Translations under genes and position numbers: made by a program
Origin: JAJTFW01 sp903922455
Lineage (GTDB): Bacteria; Bacteroidota; Bacteroidia; AKYH767-A; OLB10
Direction of reading: 5' to 3'
DNA: 64,000 bases
NCBI GenBank assembly: GCA_943329665.2
Contig: CALQEU020000008.1
Span: forward strand, 41,761 to 105,760
Shown: one piece after another, positions 50,938 through 61,100 of the stretch
How positions within the stretch are numbered: the first letter of the stretch is position 1
Layout of the letters: each line of letters opens with the position of its first letter
Notes under the pieces: model-generated
What the model was told of the DNA's origin: nothing
Database searches by the model: none
What the model saw: the letters and a program-made list of their open reading frames with translations, nothing else

Positions 50938-52020
50938 CTACTCTTGATTTAACCGTTGATGGGCGGCATATTGCCTCCATTTATCAAGTACAGCTGTAAA
51001 ATCTTCGGGCAATTCAGAGTCAAAAAACATTGGTTTACCATCCCTAGGATGAGCAAATCCCAAGGATTTCGCATGAAGGGCGTGTCGAGGAATTAAAGTA
51101 AAGCAATTCTCAATGTACTGCTTATACTTAGTAAATACTGTTCCTTTCAAGATACGTTCACCTCCATAAGAAGCGTCGTTAAACAAGGGATGACCAATAT
51201 ACTTCATATGAACTCGGATTTGATGTGTTCTTCCTGTTTCCAACTTACATTGAATGAGGGTAACATATCCAAATCGCTCTAACACTTTGTAATGCGTAAC
51301 GGCATGTTTTCCAAGATCACCATCGGGAAAAACGTCCATTACTTTTCTATCGGCTAAATTACGTCCAACATTTCCAGTGATGGTACCTTCGTCTTCTTTA
51401 AAATCGCCCCATACTAATGCAACATACAAACGATTGGTAGTACGATCGAAAAATTGTTTTGCTAAGTTTGATAAAGCTTGTTCATGCTTAGCAACGACAA
51501 TAATACCTGAAGTATTTTTATCAATTCGATGGACTAATCCTGGCCGGACAGAATCAGCAGCAATGGGCTGATCCAATAAATCAGGATACATGCGATGTAC
51601 CAATGCATTTACAAGAGTTCCTCTATAATGACCGTAAGCAGGATGGACGACCAAGCCCGGTTGCTTATTGATGATAAAAAAATCGTCATCTTCATACAAA
51701 ATATCCAACGGAATATCATCGGCATATAATTCAATTTCACGAGGAGGATGCGCTAAAACAACTGACACTACATCGCCCGGCTTTACCTTATAACTCGACT
51801 TAACTATTTTGGCATTTACTAAAACCGAACCTGCTTCAATGGCAGACTGAACTCTGTTTCTTGAAGTATTGACAAGTCGATTAAATAAAAATTTATCGAC
51901 GCGTAACATCGATTGATTTTTGTCAGAAACAAAACGGTGATGTTCAAACAACTCATCCTGATCTTGCTCATTGGTTTCTTCACCAATCCCCTCTAACTCA
52001 TCCTCTACTTTCTCTGACAT
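50938..52020 (-). CDS. rluD: RluD-family 23S rRNA pseudouridine synthase
   Basis: A 360-residue protein. The S4 domain at about 38-95 (LRVDKFLFNRLVNTSRNRVQ) is followed by the catalytic domain with RPGLVHRIDKNTSGIIVVAK, where the Asp of HRIDKNTSG is the nucleophile, and LETGRTHQIRVHMKYIGHPL. E. coli RluD modifies helix 69 of 23S rRNA. An acidic N-terminal extension (ELEGIGEETNEQDQDELFEH) is unusual. It is the last gene of the ddl-PASTA-T9SS operon, 6 nt after its neighbour. Confidence 0.93.
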   Translation of the reverse strand: MSEKVEDELEGIGEETNEQDQDELFEHHRFVSDKNQSMLRVDKFLFNRLVNTSRNRVQSAIEAGSVLVNAKIVKSSYKVKPGDVVSVVLAHPPREIELYADDIPLDILYEDDDFFIINKQPGLVVHPAYGHYRGTLVNALVHRMYPDLLDQPIAADSVRPGLVHRIDKNTSGIIVVAKHEQALSNLAKQFFDRTTNRLYVALVWGDFKEDEGTITGNVGRNLADRKVMDVFPDGDLGKHAVTHYKVLERFGYVTLIQCKLETGRTHQIRVHMKYIGHPLFNDASYGGERILKGTVFTKYKQYIENCFTLIPRHALHAKSLGFAHPRDGKPMFFDSELPEDFTAVLDKWRQYAAHQRLNQE

Positions 52021-52026
52021 AATATT

Positions 52027-53955
52027 TTATCTAGCAATAATTAACTTTCGTTGAGCCGTTCTTCCATTCTGCGTCAACAGTCTAACAATATACATTCCGA
52101 CGGGAAGATCACTAATATTTATTTTTTTAGTAAATGCTTCAGACTTCACTAATTTTCCTTCCATGCTTAACATCTCAATGCGAAGAAAATCATTTTCATT
52201 CATTGAAGAAATGAATACATAATCGTTCGAAGGATTTGGATACAAATCAAAAGTAGTATTTACAAAATTTTGTTCAGGTACACCCACAAACAAATCAACC
52301 TTTCCCACTACTGCACGAATCATATACGTTCCAGCAGCCACTGCAGTTTGAATCCATCCTGCACCTACATTATAAAACATTCGAGAGTTAGATGCAGTAT
52401 TTCTATCGAAGCCAAGATGCAAACCATCTCCCAACACTTGTTGAAATCCAACGTAAATAGTTCCGGCAACGGGAACCACACCAGTTAAGACATAGCTAGC
52501 AAAACCATTCAACGAATCAATGTAGGCGGGTGTTAATCCAGATTCCTGATAAATTAAGACTTCAGGATTTAGACTACTCCAAATTTTTATAGTGAATAAT
52601 TTACTACTTACATCGACACCTTGTTGAACAAAAAATATTCTTACTGCACGCAAGGTATCAGGTTTTAAAATTTCAAACTTCATGGCTACTTTACCATTGG
52701 GTGCATTGATCAAATCATATCCCACCTCGGCAGTACCGTCATCTAAGCTATAAAAATTAAAAAATTCTTGGGTGTATGAAGTCGTATCATTTGTTTTTAA
52801 ACCACTGAATGCATTTCCATTGGTGAAATAATTTTTCACTGTAAAATAGGTGCTATCTACTTTCCATGAAGGTGTGTTGGGGTAGATGGAATCAACACCA
52901 AAAGAATAAATCAAGTTTTGTTGTTGCGGGCGGCTAGGGAAAATATTTCCATTGGCGGCGCCAAATCCGGAGACATAGGACCCAGCAAAATTATAAATAC
53001 GATTATTAAAACCGACATCAGACGGTGCATTTCCATTCACACGATAATCCATTCGAGATGAATCGCGAAGTAAATTCTCCTGATCAATTTGGGAAAGTGA
53101 TGTGAAATGATTCCACGGTACGGCGGTATATTCATTCATCAAACTTTTTCCTGGCTGGGTCATGGCTACATCTTGAAGCAATGTATCCATTTGTCCTGTA
53201 AACTGATTGTATGCTTTAAAAAATCGAATATAATCCAGATGCCAATGATCTAACGAACCTGTTTTAGAACCATACGTTCTGAAACGAAAGCGAAATCCAT
53301 CTGTTAAAAATGCTGCATTTGAAATTCGAATTTGTACCGATGTAAATGAAGTATCTTGGCCACCGGAAATAATTCCCTTCAAAAACCATTGTCTCGACCA
53401 TTGATTGGATGTGAAATTATAAAAATCCAACACCAATGAATCGTTAGAATCAGGACCATCGCCCCAACCCTTTTTCTGCCAATAAAAACTTAACGTAATA
53501 CTATCGGCTAATGAATATTGTCCGCCTCCTTGAGAAGAAGGTCGAGTAAGCAAACGAATATACTTTGATGTCAATGTATCGCAACCACCTTGAATGGTAG
53601 AAGCAGCATTATCATAAGGATTTCCGAATTCATCCAATCCATCAAAAGTAGCAACACCAATTGTAATTGGATTTCTTGGAAATTGACCATTCACAAAAAC
53701 GTCATTATCGGTCCATAAATCTGCGGTAGGATAAACACCCTCATATGAAAAATCATCAACAAAAGGCAAATCGACAGTATCGATAAGTGCACCCATTTTA
53801 TTTGCTGAAGCAGGATGTTTTAAAAGGTATTCCTTCAATTTTGGATTACCGTACATAGGAGTTAAGAGTTCGTGTTGAGCCATGGTATCTAATGTTGATA
53901 ATATCAACATTACCAACACAAATAAATCTTTAGCTAAAATAGTTGTCCTTCTCAT
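52027..53955 (-). CDS. T9SS-exported protein with type A sorting domain
   Basis: A 642-residue secreted protein: an N-terminal signal segment (LFVLVMLILSTLDTMAQ), then a beta-rich body (YSLADSITLSFYWQKKGWGD, FRFRFRTYGSKTGSLDHWHL) and a C-terminal sorting tail of about 80 residues with FDLYPNPSNDYVFISS and LSMEGKLVKSEAFTK, ending AQRKLIIAR. No enzymatic motif is seen. It overlaps the PASTA gene by 4 nt and is 6 nt from rluD. Confidence 0.88.
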   Translation of the reverse strand: MRRTTILAKDLFVLVMLILSTLDTMAQHELLTPMYGNPKLKEYLLKHPASANKMGALIDTVDLPFVDDFSYEGVYPTADLWTDNDVFVNGQFPRNPITIGVATFDGLDEFGNPYDNAASTIQGGCDTLTSKYIRLLTRPSSQGGGQYSLADSITLSFYWQKKGWGDGPDSNDSLVLDFYNFTSNQWSRQWFLKGIISGGQDTSFTSVQIRISNAAFLTDGFRFRFRTYGSKTGSLDHWHLDYIRFFKAYNQFTGQMDTLLQDVAMTQPGKSLMNEYTAVPWNHFTSLSQIDQENLLRDSSRMDYRVNGNAPSDVGFNNRIYNFAGSYVSGFGAANGNIFPSRPQQQNLIYSFGVDSIYPNTPSWKVDSTYFTVKNYFTNGNAFSGLKTNDTTSYTQEFFNFYSLDDGTAEVGYDLINAPNGKVAMKFEILKPDTLRAVRIFFVQQGVDVSSKLFTIKIWSSLNPEVLIYQESGLTPAYIDSLNGFASYVLTGVVPVAGTIYVGFQQVLGDGLHLGFDRNTASNSRMFYNVGAGWIQTAVAAGTYMIRAVVGKVDLFVGVPEQNFVNTTFDLYPNPSNDYVFISSMNENDFLRIEMLSMEGKLVKSEAFTKKINISDLPVGMYIVRLLTQNGRTAQRKLIIAR

Positions 53956-54737
53956 TTATTTAATTTTTCAGGGTCTTGGGTAAAGAAAAAATCAAGAGAT
54001 TCACCTTGCTTTATCACCGATGAATCACCAGGTTCTGGAATTTGCCGATACACTTTTGCTGCAGAAGAGTCACTCACACTTTCATCGTAGACAATTGCTC
54101 CTTGATTGAGTGATGAACCTTGCAATACAAACAACACTTCGTCGAGTGTTAAGCCAATAAAATTGGGCACATCTACTGAAGTATTTCCAATGCCATCTCC
54201 TAATACTAAATCTACTGTGGAACCTTTCATGATCTCATCGCCAACTTTCAACTCTACCCCTTTAAATAAAATTCCCAGCACTGCATTTTTTGCTAAATCG
54301 GGTTTATAGATTAACTGACCCACACGCAATCCATAGGAATTAAGAATGGCTTCAGCTTGACGTTGTGATACATCAATAAGGTTAGGAAACTTTACTTGAG
54401 GAGGCACGGTGCGTGTGATGGTTACATACACGGTTCGACCATCTTTTACTTTTTCATTAGGAGCTGGATCCTGTTCAATGACCACGCCTGGTGGTTTGTC
54501 GATCATAAAGGTGGATGAGTCAGCAATTTTTACGTGCATGTTTTTATCAGCTAAAAAAGCTTCCATTTCTTGAAACTTCATTCCCTTTAAATCAGGAACC
54601 GTGATGGTTTCTCCATGATTTGTATATGAGCTTAGCCATAGATACGTCACAAATAATACAACTACAACCAGTCCTGCACTTAATGAAAAGTGAAGCACAA
54701 AAATTTTAGATCGTATGATTTCAAAAAACTTTTTCAT
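53952..54737 (-). CDS. PASTA-domain membrane protein
   Basis: A 261-residue protein with one N-terminal helix (VLHFSLSAGLVVVVLFVTYL) and three PASTA segments in the exported part, at about 42-110 (VPDLKGMKFQEMEAFLADKN), 112-180 (FPNLIDVSQRQAEAILNSYG) and 185-255 (VPNFIGLTLDEVLFVLQGSS). PASTA domains bind peptidoglycan fragments or beta-lactam-like stems. There is no kinase or penicillin-binding domain, so it may be a sensor or scaffold. It starts 2 nt after the Ddl gene, which supports a cell-wall role. Confidence 0.9.
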   Translation of the reverse strand: MKKFFEIIRSKIFVLHFSLSAGLVVVVLFVTYLWLSSYTNHGETITVPDLKGMKFQEMEAFLADKNMHVKIADSSTFMIDKPPGVVIEQDPAPNEKVKDGRTVYVTITRTVPPQVKFPNLIDVSQRQAEAILNSYGLRVGQLIYKPDLAKNAVLGILFKGVELKVGDEIMKGSTVDLVLGDGIGNTSVDVPNFIGLTLDEVLFVLQGSSLNQGAIVYDESVSDSSAAKVYRQIPEPGDSSVIKQGESLDFFFTQDPEKLNK

Positions 54738-54739
54738 AA

Positions 54740-57442
54740 TTAACTAACAGGCATATTTTTTTTACGTTTCATTCCAAAATCTAATATTTTATCGATGAAC
54801 TCATACGGTTTGTAATGTGCTATTGCTGCTTGATGGAAGATACAAGTAGCAGGAGTCATTCCAGGCAATGAATTCACTTCAATAAAGACAACTTCCACTT
54901 TTTCAGGAGAAAAAATTCGCACAAAGGCATCAATTCTCGAGTACCCTTCAATATTCAACAACTTTGCGGCACGTTCAAACTCTAACTTCACTTTTGCTGA
55001 AATCACTTTATTATCTTCTTGCGAACTACTGTAACGAGCAGGAGTTATGTTTTGACCTTGACCAGCCAGAAACTTCTCTTCCAATGAAAGAATGTCTCCT
55101 TCAGACAACGCTTCTGAGGCTTCAAATACCTCATAATTTAACTTTCCATTTTCATCAATAAAAGTTAACATTCCACCTGTGATTTCAATAAAATTCTTGG
55201 CACCATTTGCTTTAATCAGATCCTCAAACAAGATATATTGTTTGATGGGAAATTCTTCTTTGGGCTTTACACCGAGAATTGCAGCCTGTGTTGCATCCAA
55301 TTCAGTAGCACTTCGGAAAGTTAAACGAACATACGCTTCCAACTCTTCCTTCGATTTAATCAACTTTACAGCAGAGCTACATCCATCATCGGCTGGCTTT
55401 GCTATGAACGGGAACGTAAATTTTTCTAAAATCGTATTTAAAAATTTTGCAGGATCGGCTAACCAATCAAATTCCTGAGCTAAATAATGAGCGGCCACAT
55501 TTAAACCGTTAGCCGACAATAATTCGTTAGTGGCAAATTTGTCAATGGTTATCTGTGAAGATGCGGGTCCCGAGCCATTATAAGGCAATCCGATTTTCTC
55601 CAATTCCTTTTGCAAAGATCCATCTTCACCTGGTCGACCATGCAAAGCGATAAACACAACGTCCGAACGATCCTTCAACTCTTTAAAACTAATCTTCTCT
55701 GGAGATTTTAAATTTTGAGCACTGGCGAATCGTTTCGTGATGTACTCACAGGAAGCGATGATCGATTTGATAACAGGATGTATTTCGAAATGATTAATTT
55801 TTTCCTTGATATCATCTGCATTGTCCTTTAATAGAACATTGACAGGAACGGAGAACAATTCGTACTCCGATGAACTTCCTGTTAAAAAGACGGGTAACAC
55901 TTCGTACTTTTCACTGGAAGAAAGTTTTTCGTAAATATTTCGACCACTCTCCACGGATATATGTCTTTCGGTTGAATAACCACCCAATATAACGGTTGCG
56001 CGTATACGAGTTACACCTTCTTTCTTTTCGCCGTCAATGAGTTTATCCAACTGCTTCAATAATAGTGGCAACTTTCCATACTGACGCGTGTCAACAATTC
56101 TATTTAAGAGCGAAGAATGAATGATATACGTAATAAACTGAGAAGGATTCATTCCAATCTCTGCAGCTTGATGAAAGAAAAAAGAGCTAGGCATCATCCC
56201 TGATGTTGTGTTAGGATCATTCAGAATGATTTTACCATCACTCTTAATAAACCCATCAATACGGGCATACACATTAAAATGAAGACTTGTAAATAACTGT
56301 TCACATGCCCCACGAATCGCTTGAATACTTTCATCGGGCAATTGAATGGGCGTAATCTTGCGAGAGAGTCCGGGAAGATACTTTGAACGATAATCGAACA
56401 ACTCCTTCCCTTTCCTAATTTCTGTTGGCGGCAAAGCGACAGGATTTCCATTTTCATTCTCTAATACGATACATGAAAATTCTTTTCCTTCAATAAAAGA
56501 CTCCACAATAACGGTACTTTCACCATCGCGAGCATAGAGGATGAGTTCTGTTTCATTCTCAGAAAACAAATCCATCAACACCGACAACAATTCTTCTGGA
56601 TGATAAAATGTACGACTACCAATCATCAATGGCATTCCGATTCCTTCTCTGATATCACACAATTCACGAACGTAGATCACCTTCGATTTAAAATCGAGTG
56701 CATCCCAACCTTTCTTCGTGATTGTTCGAATAAAAAATGCTTTATCCATGCAAGCAGAAAAAACATCGAACTGATCATCTTGCATCATACTAATTCCAAT
56801 TGACGATCCTTGATTAGCGGCTTTCACAACGCAAGGAAGTCCGGTGGTAGATTTTACTTTTTCAAAAAGCTCTTGACGATTTCCTGTAATCCATTCTTCA
56901 CGATCAATCGTTGCAAAATTGGGCACATCAAATCCAGCATTTTTCATCAATTGCTTTTGAATCGCCTTATTCATTCCGATGGTTGATGATAAAATTCCGG
57001 AGCCGGTATAAGGGATTCGTAAATATTCCAACAAGCCTTGAATACGTCCATCTTCACCATCCGAACCATGCAAACACAAAAACGCCATATCCATCATCGA
57101 TGAAAGTGCGGAAGGCTCAATTCGAGAGCCCATTTTATTAATGAGCTTACCTTGCTCTTGACGATCTAATTCACCCAAACTTTCGGCATACACTTGAAAT
57201 TCGTGTACTGAACTGGGCAATGCATCCGCAGGAGGATAAAAATCACGAATGCTTCCTTTATAAATATACTCCCAAGTGAGCAGCACGAAGTTGCCAAAAC
57301 TATCGACAAAAACGGGAATAGGTTCGAAGATCGATTTATTCAAATTATCATAAACGGTTCGTCCGCCAGCAAATGAAACTTCCCTTTCTCTAGAATTTCC
57401 ACCAAAGAAGACACCAATGCGCATTTTTTCCATGAGAGGCAA
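54740..57442 (-). CDS. Tandem double D-alanine--D-alanine ligase
   Basis: A 900-residue protein made of two complete ATP-grasp Ddl copies; a usual Ddl is 300-370 residues. Copy 1 (about 1-440) has IGVFFGGNSREREVSFAGG, LCLHGSDGEDGRIQGLLEYL and VVKAANQGSSIGIS, but its metal/active-site segment reads LNDPNTTSGMMPSS instead of EvNTxPGMT. Copy 2 (about 455-900) has VILGGYSTERHISVESGRN, ALHGRPGEDGSLQKELE, FIAKPADDGCSSAV and the canonical FIEVNSLPGMTPAT. Copy 2 therefore looks catalytically complete, and copy 1 somewhat degenerate. It is followed in the operon by a PASTA protein. It may use both sites or one as a structural unit. Confidence 0.92.
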   Translation of the reverse strand: MPLMEKMRIGVFFGGNSREREVSFAGGRTVYDNLNKSIFEPIPVFVDSFGNFVLLTWEYIYKGSIRDFYPPADALPSSVHEFQVYAESLGELDRQEQGKLINKMGSRIEPSALSSMMDMAFLCLHGSDGEDGRIQGLLEYLRIPYTGSGILSSTIGMNKAIQKQLMKNAGFDVPNFATIDREEWITGNRQELFEKVKSTTGLPCVVKAANQGSSIGISMMQDDQFDVFSACMDKAFFIRTITKKGWDALDFKSKVIYVRELCDIREGIGMPLMIGSRTFYHPEELLSVLMDLFSENETELILYARDGESTVIVESFIEGKEFSCIVLENENGNPVALPPTEIRKGKELFDYRSKYLPGLSRKITPIQLPDESIQAIRGACEQLFTSLHFNVYARIDGFIKSDGKIILNDPNTTSGMMPSSFFFHQAAEIGMNPSQFITYIIHSSLLNRIVDTRQYGKLPLLLKQLDKLIDGEKKEGVTRIRATVILGGYSTERHISVESGRNIYEKLSSSEKYEVLPVFLTGSSSEYELFSVPVNVLLKDNADDIKEKINHFEIHPVIKSIIASCEYITKRFASAQNLKSPEKISFKELKDRSDVVFIALHGRPGEDGSLQKELEKIGLPYNGSGPASSQITIDKFATNELLSANGLNVAAHYLAQEFDWLADPAKFLNTILEKFTFPFIAKPADDGCSSAVKLIKSKEELEAYVRLTFRSATELDATQAAILGVKPKEEFPIKQYILFEDLIKANGAKNFIEITGGMLTFIDENGKLNYEVFEASEALSEGDILSLEEKFLAGQGQNITPARYSSSQEDNKVISAKVKLEFERAAKLLNIEGYSRIDAFVRIFSPEKVEVVFIEVNSLPGMTPATCIFHQAAIAHYKPYEFIDKILDFGMKRKKNMPVS

Positions 57443-57526
57443 AGTTAATGCTTTCGCGTTGGTCTACCTATGAAATTCGAGTAGATTTCAGACCTCGAAT
57501 GTTAACATGTTTAGAAAAAAACAAAT

Positions 57527-58120
57527 TCAATTTTCCGCATTCAAATCAAAAAACTCTTTCAATTTACCGAGAGCTAAAGCGCGATGACTGATTTTATTCT
57601 TCCTTTTCTCGTCCATTTCTGCGAAGGTGAGAGACTGACCATCAGGGATAAAAATAGGGTCATAACCAAAACCATTTTTCCCTCTTTTCTCCTCTGAAAT
57701 TGTTCCAAAAACTCGACCCTCAAAATGGTAACAAACACCCTCTTGGATTAAGGCCAAAATGGTTACAAAAGAAGCTCTTCGGTTTTCTAGCCCTTTTAGT
57801 TGAGAAAGCACTAACTCCATATTACGATCTGCTGAAATAGGGAATCCGCTATAATGAGCTGAATCCACACCAGGACGACCCTCTAAGGCTTCCACTTCCA
57901 ATCCACTATCATCTGCAAGACATTCAATACAAGTAGCCCCCCAAACAAAATTTGCTTTTTGGGTGGCATTCCCCATGATAGTTCCCTTACTTTCAGGCAA
58001 TTCAGAAGTAATTCCAGCATCTTTTAGACTCACCAAATCGAAACATTTCGGGAGAATTTTACGTATTTCTGTCACTTTGTATTGGTTATTAGAAGCCAAC
58101 ACTAAACTAATCCTTCGCAT
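57527..58120 (-). CDS. rdgB: XTP/dITP diphosphatase, RdgB/HAM1 family
   Basis: A 197-residue pyrophosphatase that removes non-canonical purine nucleotides (dITP, XTP). Conserved parts: LVLASNNQYKVTEIRKILP, ADDSGLEVEALEGRPGVDSA, then FEGRVFGTISEEKRGKNGFG, YDPIFIP, and SHRALALGKLKEF near the end. The ATG at 58120 is chosen because the longer GTG reading adds 17 residues without family match. Divergent to the PKD gene, with only 21 nt between the starts. Confidence 0.95.
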   Translation of the reverse strand: MRRISLVLASNNQYKVTEIRKILPKCFDLVSLKDAGITSELPESKGTIMGNATQKANFVWGATCIECLADDSGLEVEALEGRPGVDSAHYSGFPISADRNMELVLSQLKGLENRRASFVTILALIQEGVCYHFEGRVFGTISEEKRGKNGFGYDPIFIPDGQSLTFAEMDEKRKNKISHRALALGKLKEFFDLNAEN

Positions 58121-58125
58121 ACTCT

Positions 58126-58133
58126 TATCTTTG
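58126..58133 (+). promoter_or_regulatory. -7 promoter element for the PKD-repeat gene
   Basis: TATCTTTG matches TAnnTTTG 8 nt before the ATG at 58142, inside the 21-nt gap to rdgB. The transcript would start very near the start codon. Confidence 0.5.
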
Positions 58134-58141
58134 AACAAACA

Positions 58142-61100
58142 ATGAGCACTAAAATGATGAACGCTATTCACAAATTAGTAATTGCTATCACTCTATTTTC
58201 TTTTGCAGAAGTTAAAGCACAATGTCCAACTGTTATCATTAGTGCTCCCGATTCTGCATGTAAAGGTACTTCGGTTTTGTTTTCAAACACATCAACTGGA
58301 AATAATCTTTCATTCAATTGGGATTTCAACGCTGCTGATTCCAGAGTCTCTCCTTTAGGTGGTCTTTCTGGAAACTATCCTCCTGAAATAAGTTCAACTA
58401 CTGGAGTAGACTTCTTAGAAGAAAACAACAACATCATAGCCATTTGCATAAAATCGGGAGGAGATTTTGCGCGGATTGAATACGGAAATTCATTCACCAA
58501 TACTCCTATTTTAACTAATTTAGGAAACTTAGGTGTACTTGGATCTGGAAATCGCGATTTCGTTCTACTTGAAGATAATGGAAATTACTATGGAATACTT
58601 GTTAATGCTTTTAGTCAGCTTTTCAGAATTGATTTTGGCAATAGTTTATTAAACGCTCCAACGGCAACTCTTTTAACTTTACCTTCTGGATTAATGGCCA
58701 CTCCTTTTAACATTGATTTAAAAAAAATGGGGAGTGACTTTGTTGCAATCATTGCAAATAATTCGGGAGGTAATGTATCCGTTGTTAATTTTGGAAATTC
58801 AATGTCAAACAATGCACCTGCAGCATTCAATATAGCTGTACCGGGAGTTGGTCCAATAGCAGCATCACTAGTAGATGACTGTGGTCATTTATATGGGATT
58901 GTTGCTTACGTAAGTAGTTCACCATTTTCAATCATTGATTTTGGTACTGCTGTAACTTCTACTCCAGCTTCCATTCTAGATTTAATTAGCAATAGTGGAA
59001 CCGCTTATCGAAAGATTTCTGTAATCAACGATGGTTTCAATTGGATGATATTAGGAAATACTTTTGGAGGTGACAATGCAGAACTTTTTAGATTTGGGAA
59101 CAACATTAGCAATTTAAATCCATCTATAACTCCATTAGGAAATATTGGTGCATTTGGTTCAGGCTTCTGGAATTTCAATGCTAAAAAAATAAAGAGCGAT
59201 ATTGGTGGTATTGCATGCAATTACAACACAGGAGACCTCACCTATTTCAAATTTCCACAAACAGGAAATGCAAGTCCTACAATTTCGGCAGATGAAAATC
59301 CAATGGTAACTTTTAATGACACAGGAAAATTCATCATCACTTTAACAATTAAAGACACCATAACAGGAAACTCAACAAGCACCATCGATTCTGTTTTCAT
59401 TAGCGATGCACCAATTTCTTCCTTTTTATCAGGTCCAGGTTGCAGTTCAACGAACACTTCATTTAATAGTACCAGCAGCGGGAATCCTGTACTTTTAAAT
59501 TGGGATTTCGGTGATAGTCAATTAGGAGTTGGAAATAGTATAGATCATATTTATACACTAGCTGGAAATTACGACGTAACATTAATTGCCATTTCTAACG
59601 CAGGCTGTAGTGACACTTCCATCAATACCATCATCGTTAATGATCCACCGCAAGCTAATTTTAATTTCCTAAACAATCAATGCGCTGGTGCTTCAGTTCA
59701 GTTTAATGATATCTCTACTACCCCTCAAGGATCCATCAGCAATTGGACATGGGTATTTAATTCAATTGACACTTTAACTGGATCAATTTCAAATTACAGT
59801 TTTAATTCAGATGGACAATATCCTGTGCAGTTATTCATACAAGCGAGTACAGGTTGTTTAGATACGATACAACAAAATATTGATATTATACCTGGTCCCA
59901 TTAATTCTTTTAGCACTACTAATACATGCTTAGGAGAGACGTCACAATTTGTAAATACCACCTCTATTACTGGAGGTTTGACAGTAGATTACGAATGGAC
60001 CTTTAATACCAATGACACCAGTTTATTGGTAAATCCAACATTTACATTTCCTTCATTGCTTGCAGCAAATTACAATGTTTTCTTGACAGCTACGGCTTCT
60101 AACGGTTGCGCAGATACGCTAACTGAAGTAATACATATTGGAGAGCCTGCTCAAGTAGAATTCTCCATTGACGATGATACGGTTTGTACCAATAGCCTTG
60201 TATTATTTAGTGATTCAAGTATTATTCCTTCTGGCGAGATCGTGACTAAACTAACATGGGATTTTGGTGATGGCACTTTAGACAGCACTCAATCAACAGT
60301 ATCTCACTTTTATTCTAATGCAGGAGCATACACAATCACCTTAACTATACAAACTGAAAGTAATTGCATTGCTTCGCTTTCCAAAGTAATTCAAGTAATA
60401 GAAAGTCCTGTCAGTGTTTTTTCATTTAGCAATGTATGTAATGGCATAAACGCCAATTTCACTGATTTAAGTACAAGTTCCTCTTTAAGTCAAATTACAA
60501 CATGGAATTGGAATTTTGGTGACACAATTCTCTCTAGTTTACAAAGTCCTACACATCTATATACAGATTCAGGCGCATATACGGTTACGTTAACTGCAAT
60601 TGATAACAATGGATGCTCAAATAGCAGCACTCAAACGATTACCATTTATGCAACTCCGCGCGTATACTTTAGCAATAGTAAGTCATGTACAAACAATGCA
60701 ACTCAATTTACAGACAGTACAGTTGTTGGTGCGGGGTTATCTAGTTTTTTATGGAACTTTGGTGATGGGTCTACTGCATCCTCCATACAAAACCCTCAAC
60801 ATATATATACAACCACTGCAGCATACCCCGTTACGCTTGTTGCCACTTCTACTCAAGGTTGCATTGATAGTGTTACCAAACTCGTACTAGTAGATTATTC
60901 ACCAGAATTTCAACTACTGCCTTCAGTTTCTTGCTTCGGCATCCCGAATCAATTCAATTATACAATCACTGGACTTCCGGTAACTAATTCGGGCTATACT
61001 TGGGACTTTGGCGATTCGACAGCTTCATCTCAACCTCAACCATCTCACCAATATGCTACAGCAGGACCTAGAACAGTAGCTCTTACATTCACCAATCTTG

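Noticed and set aside
60600..60890. Second plus-strand ORF inside the PKD gene
   Set aside because: It is an out-of-frame shadow of the PKD repeats, without a start context or family features.
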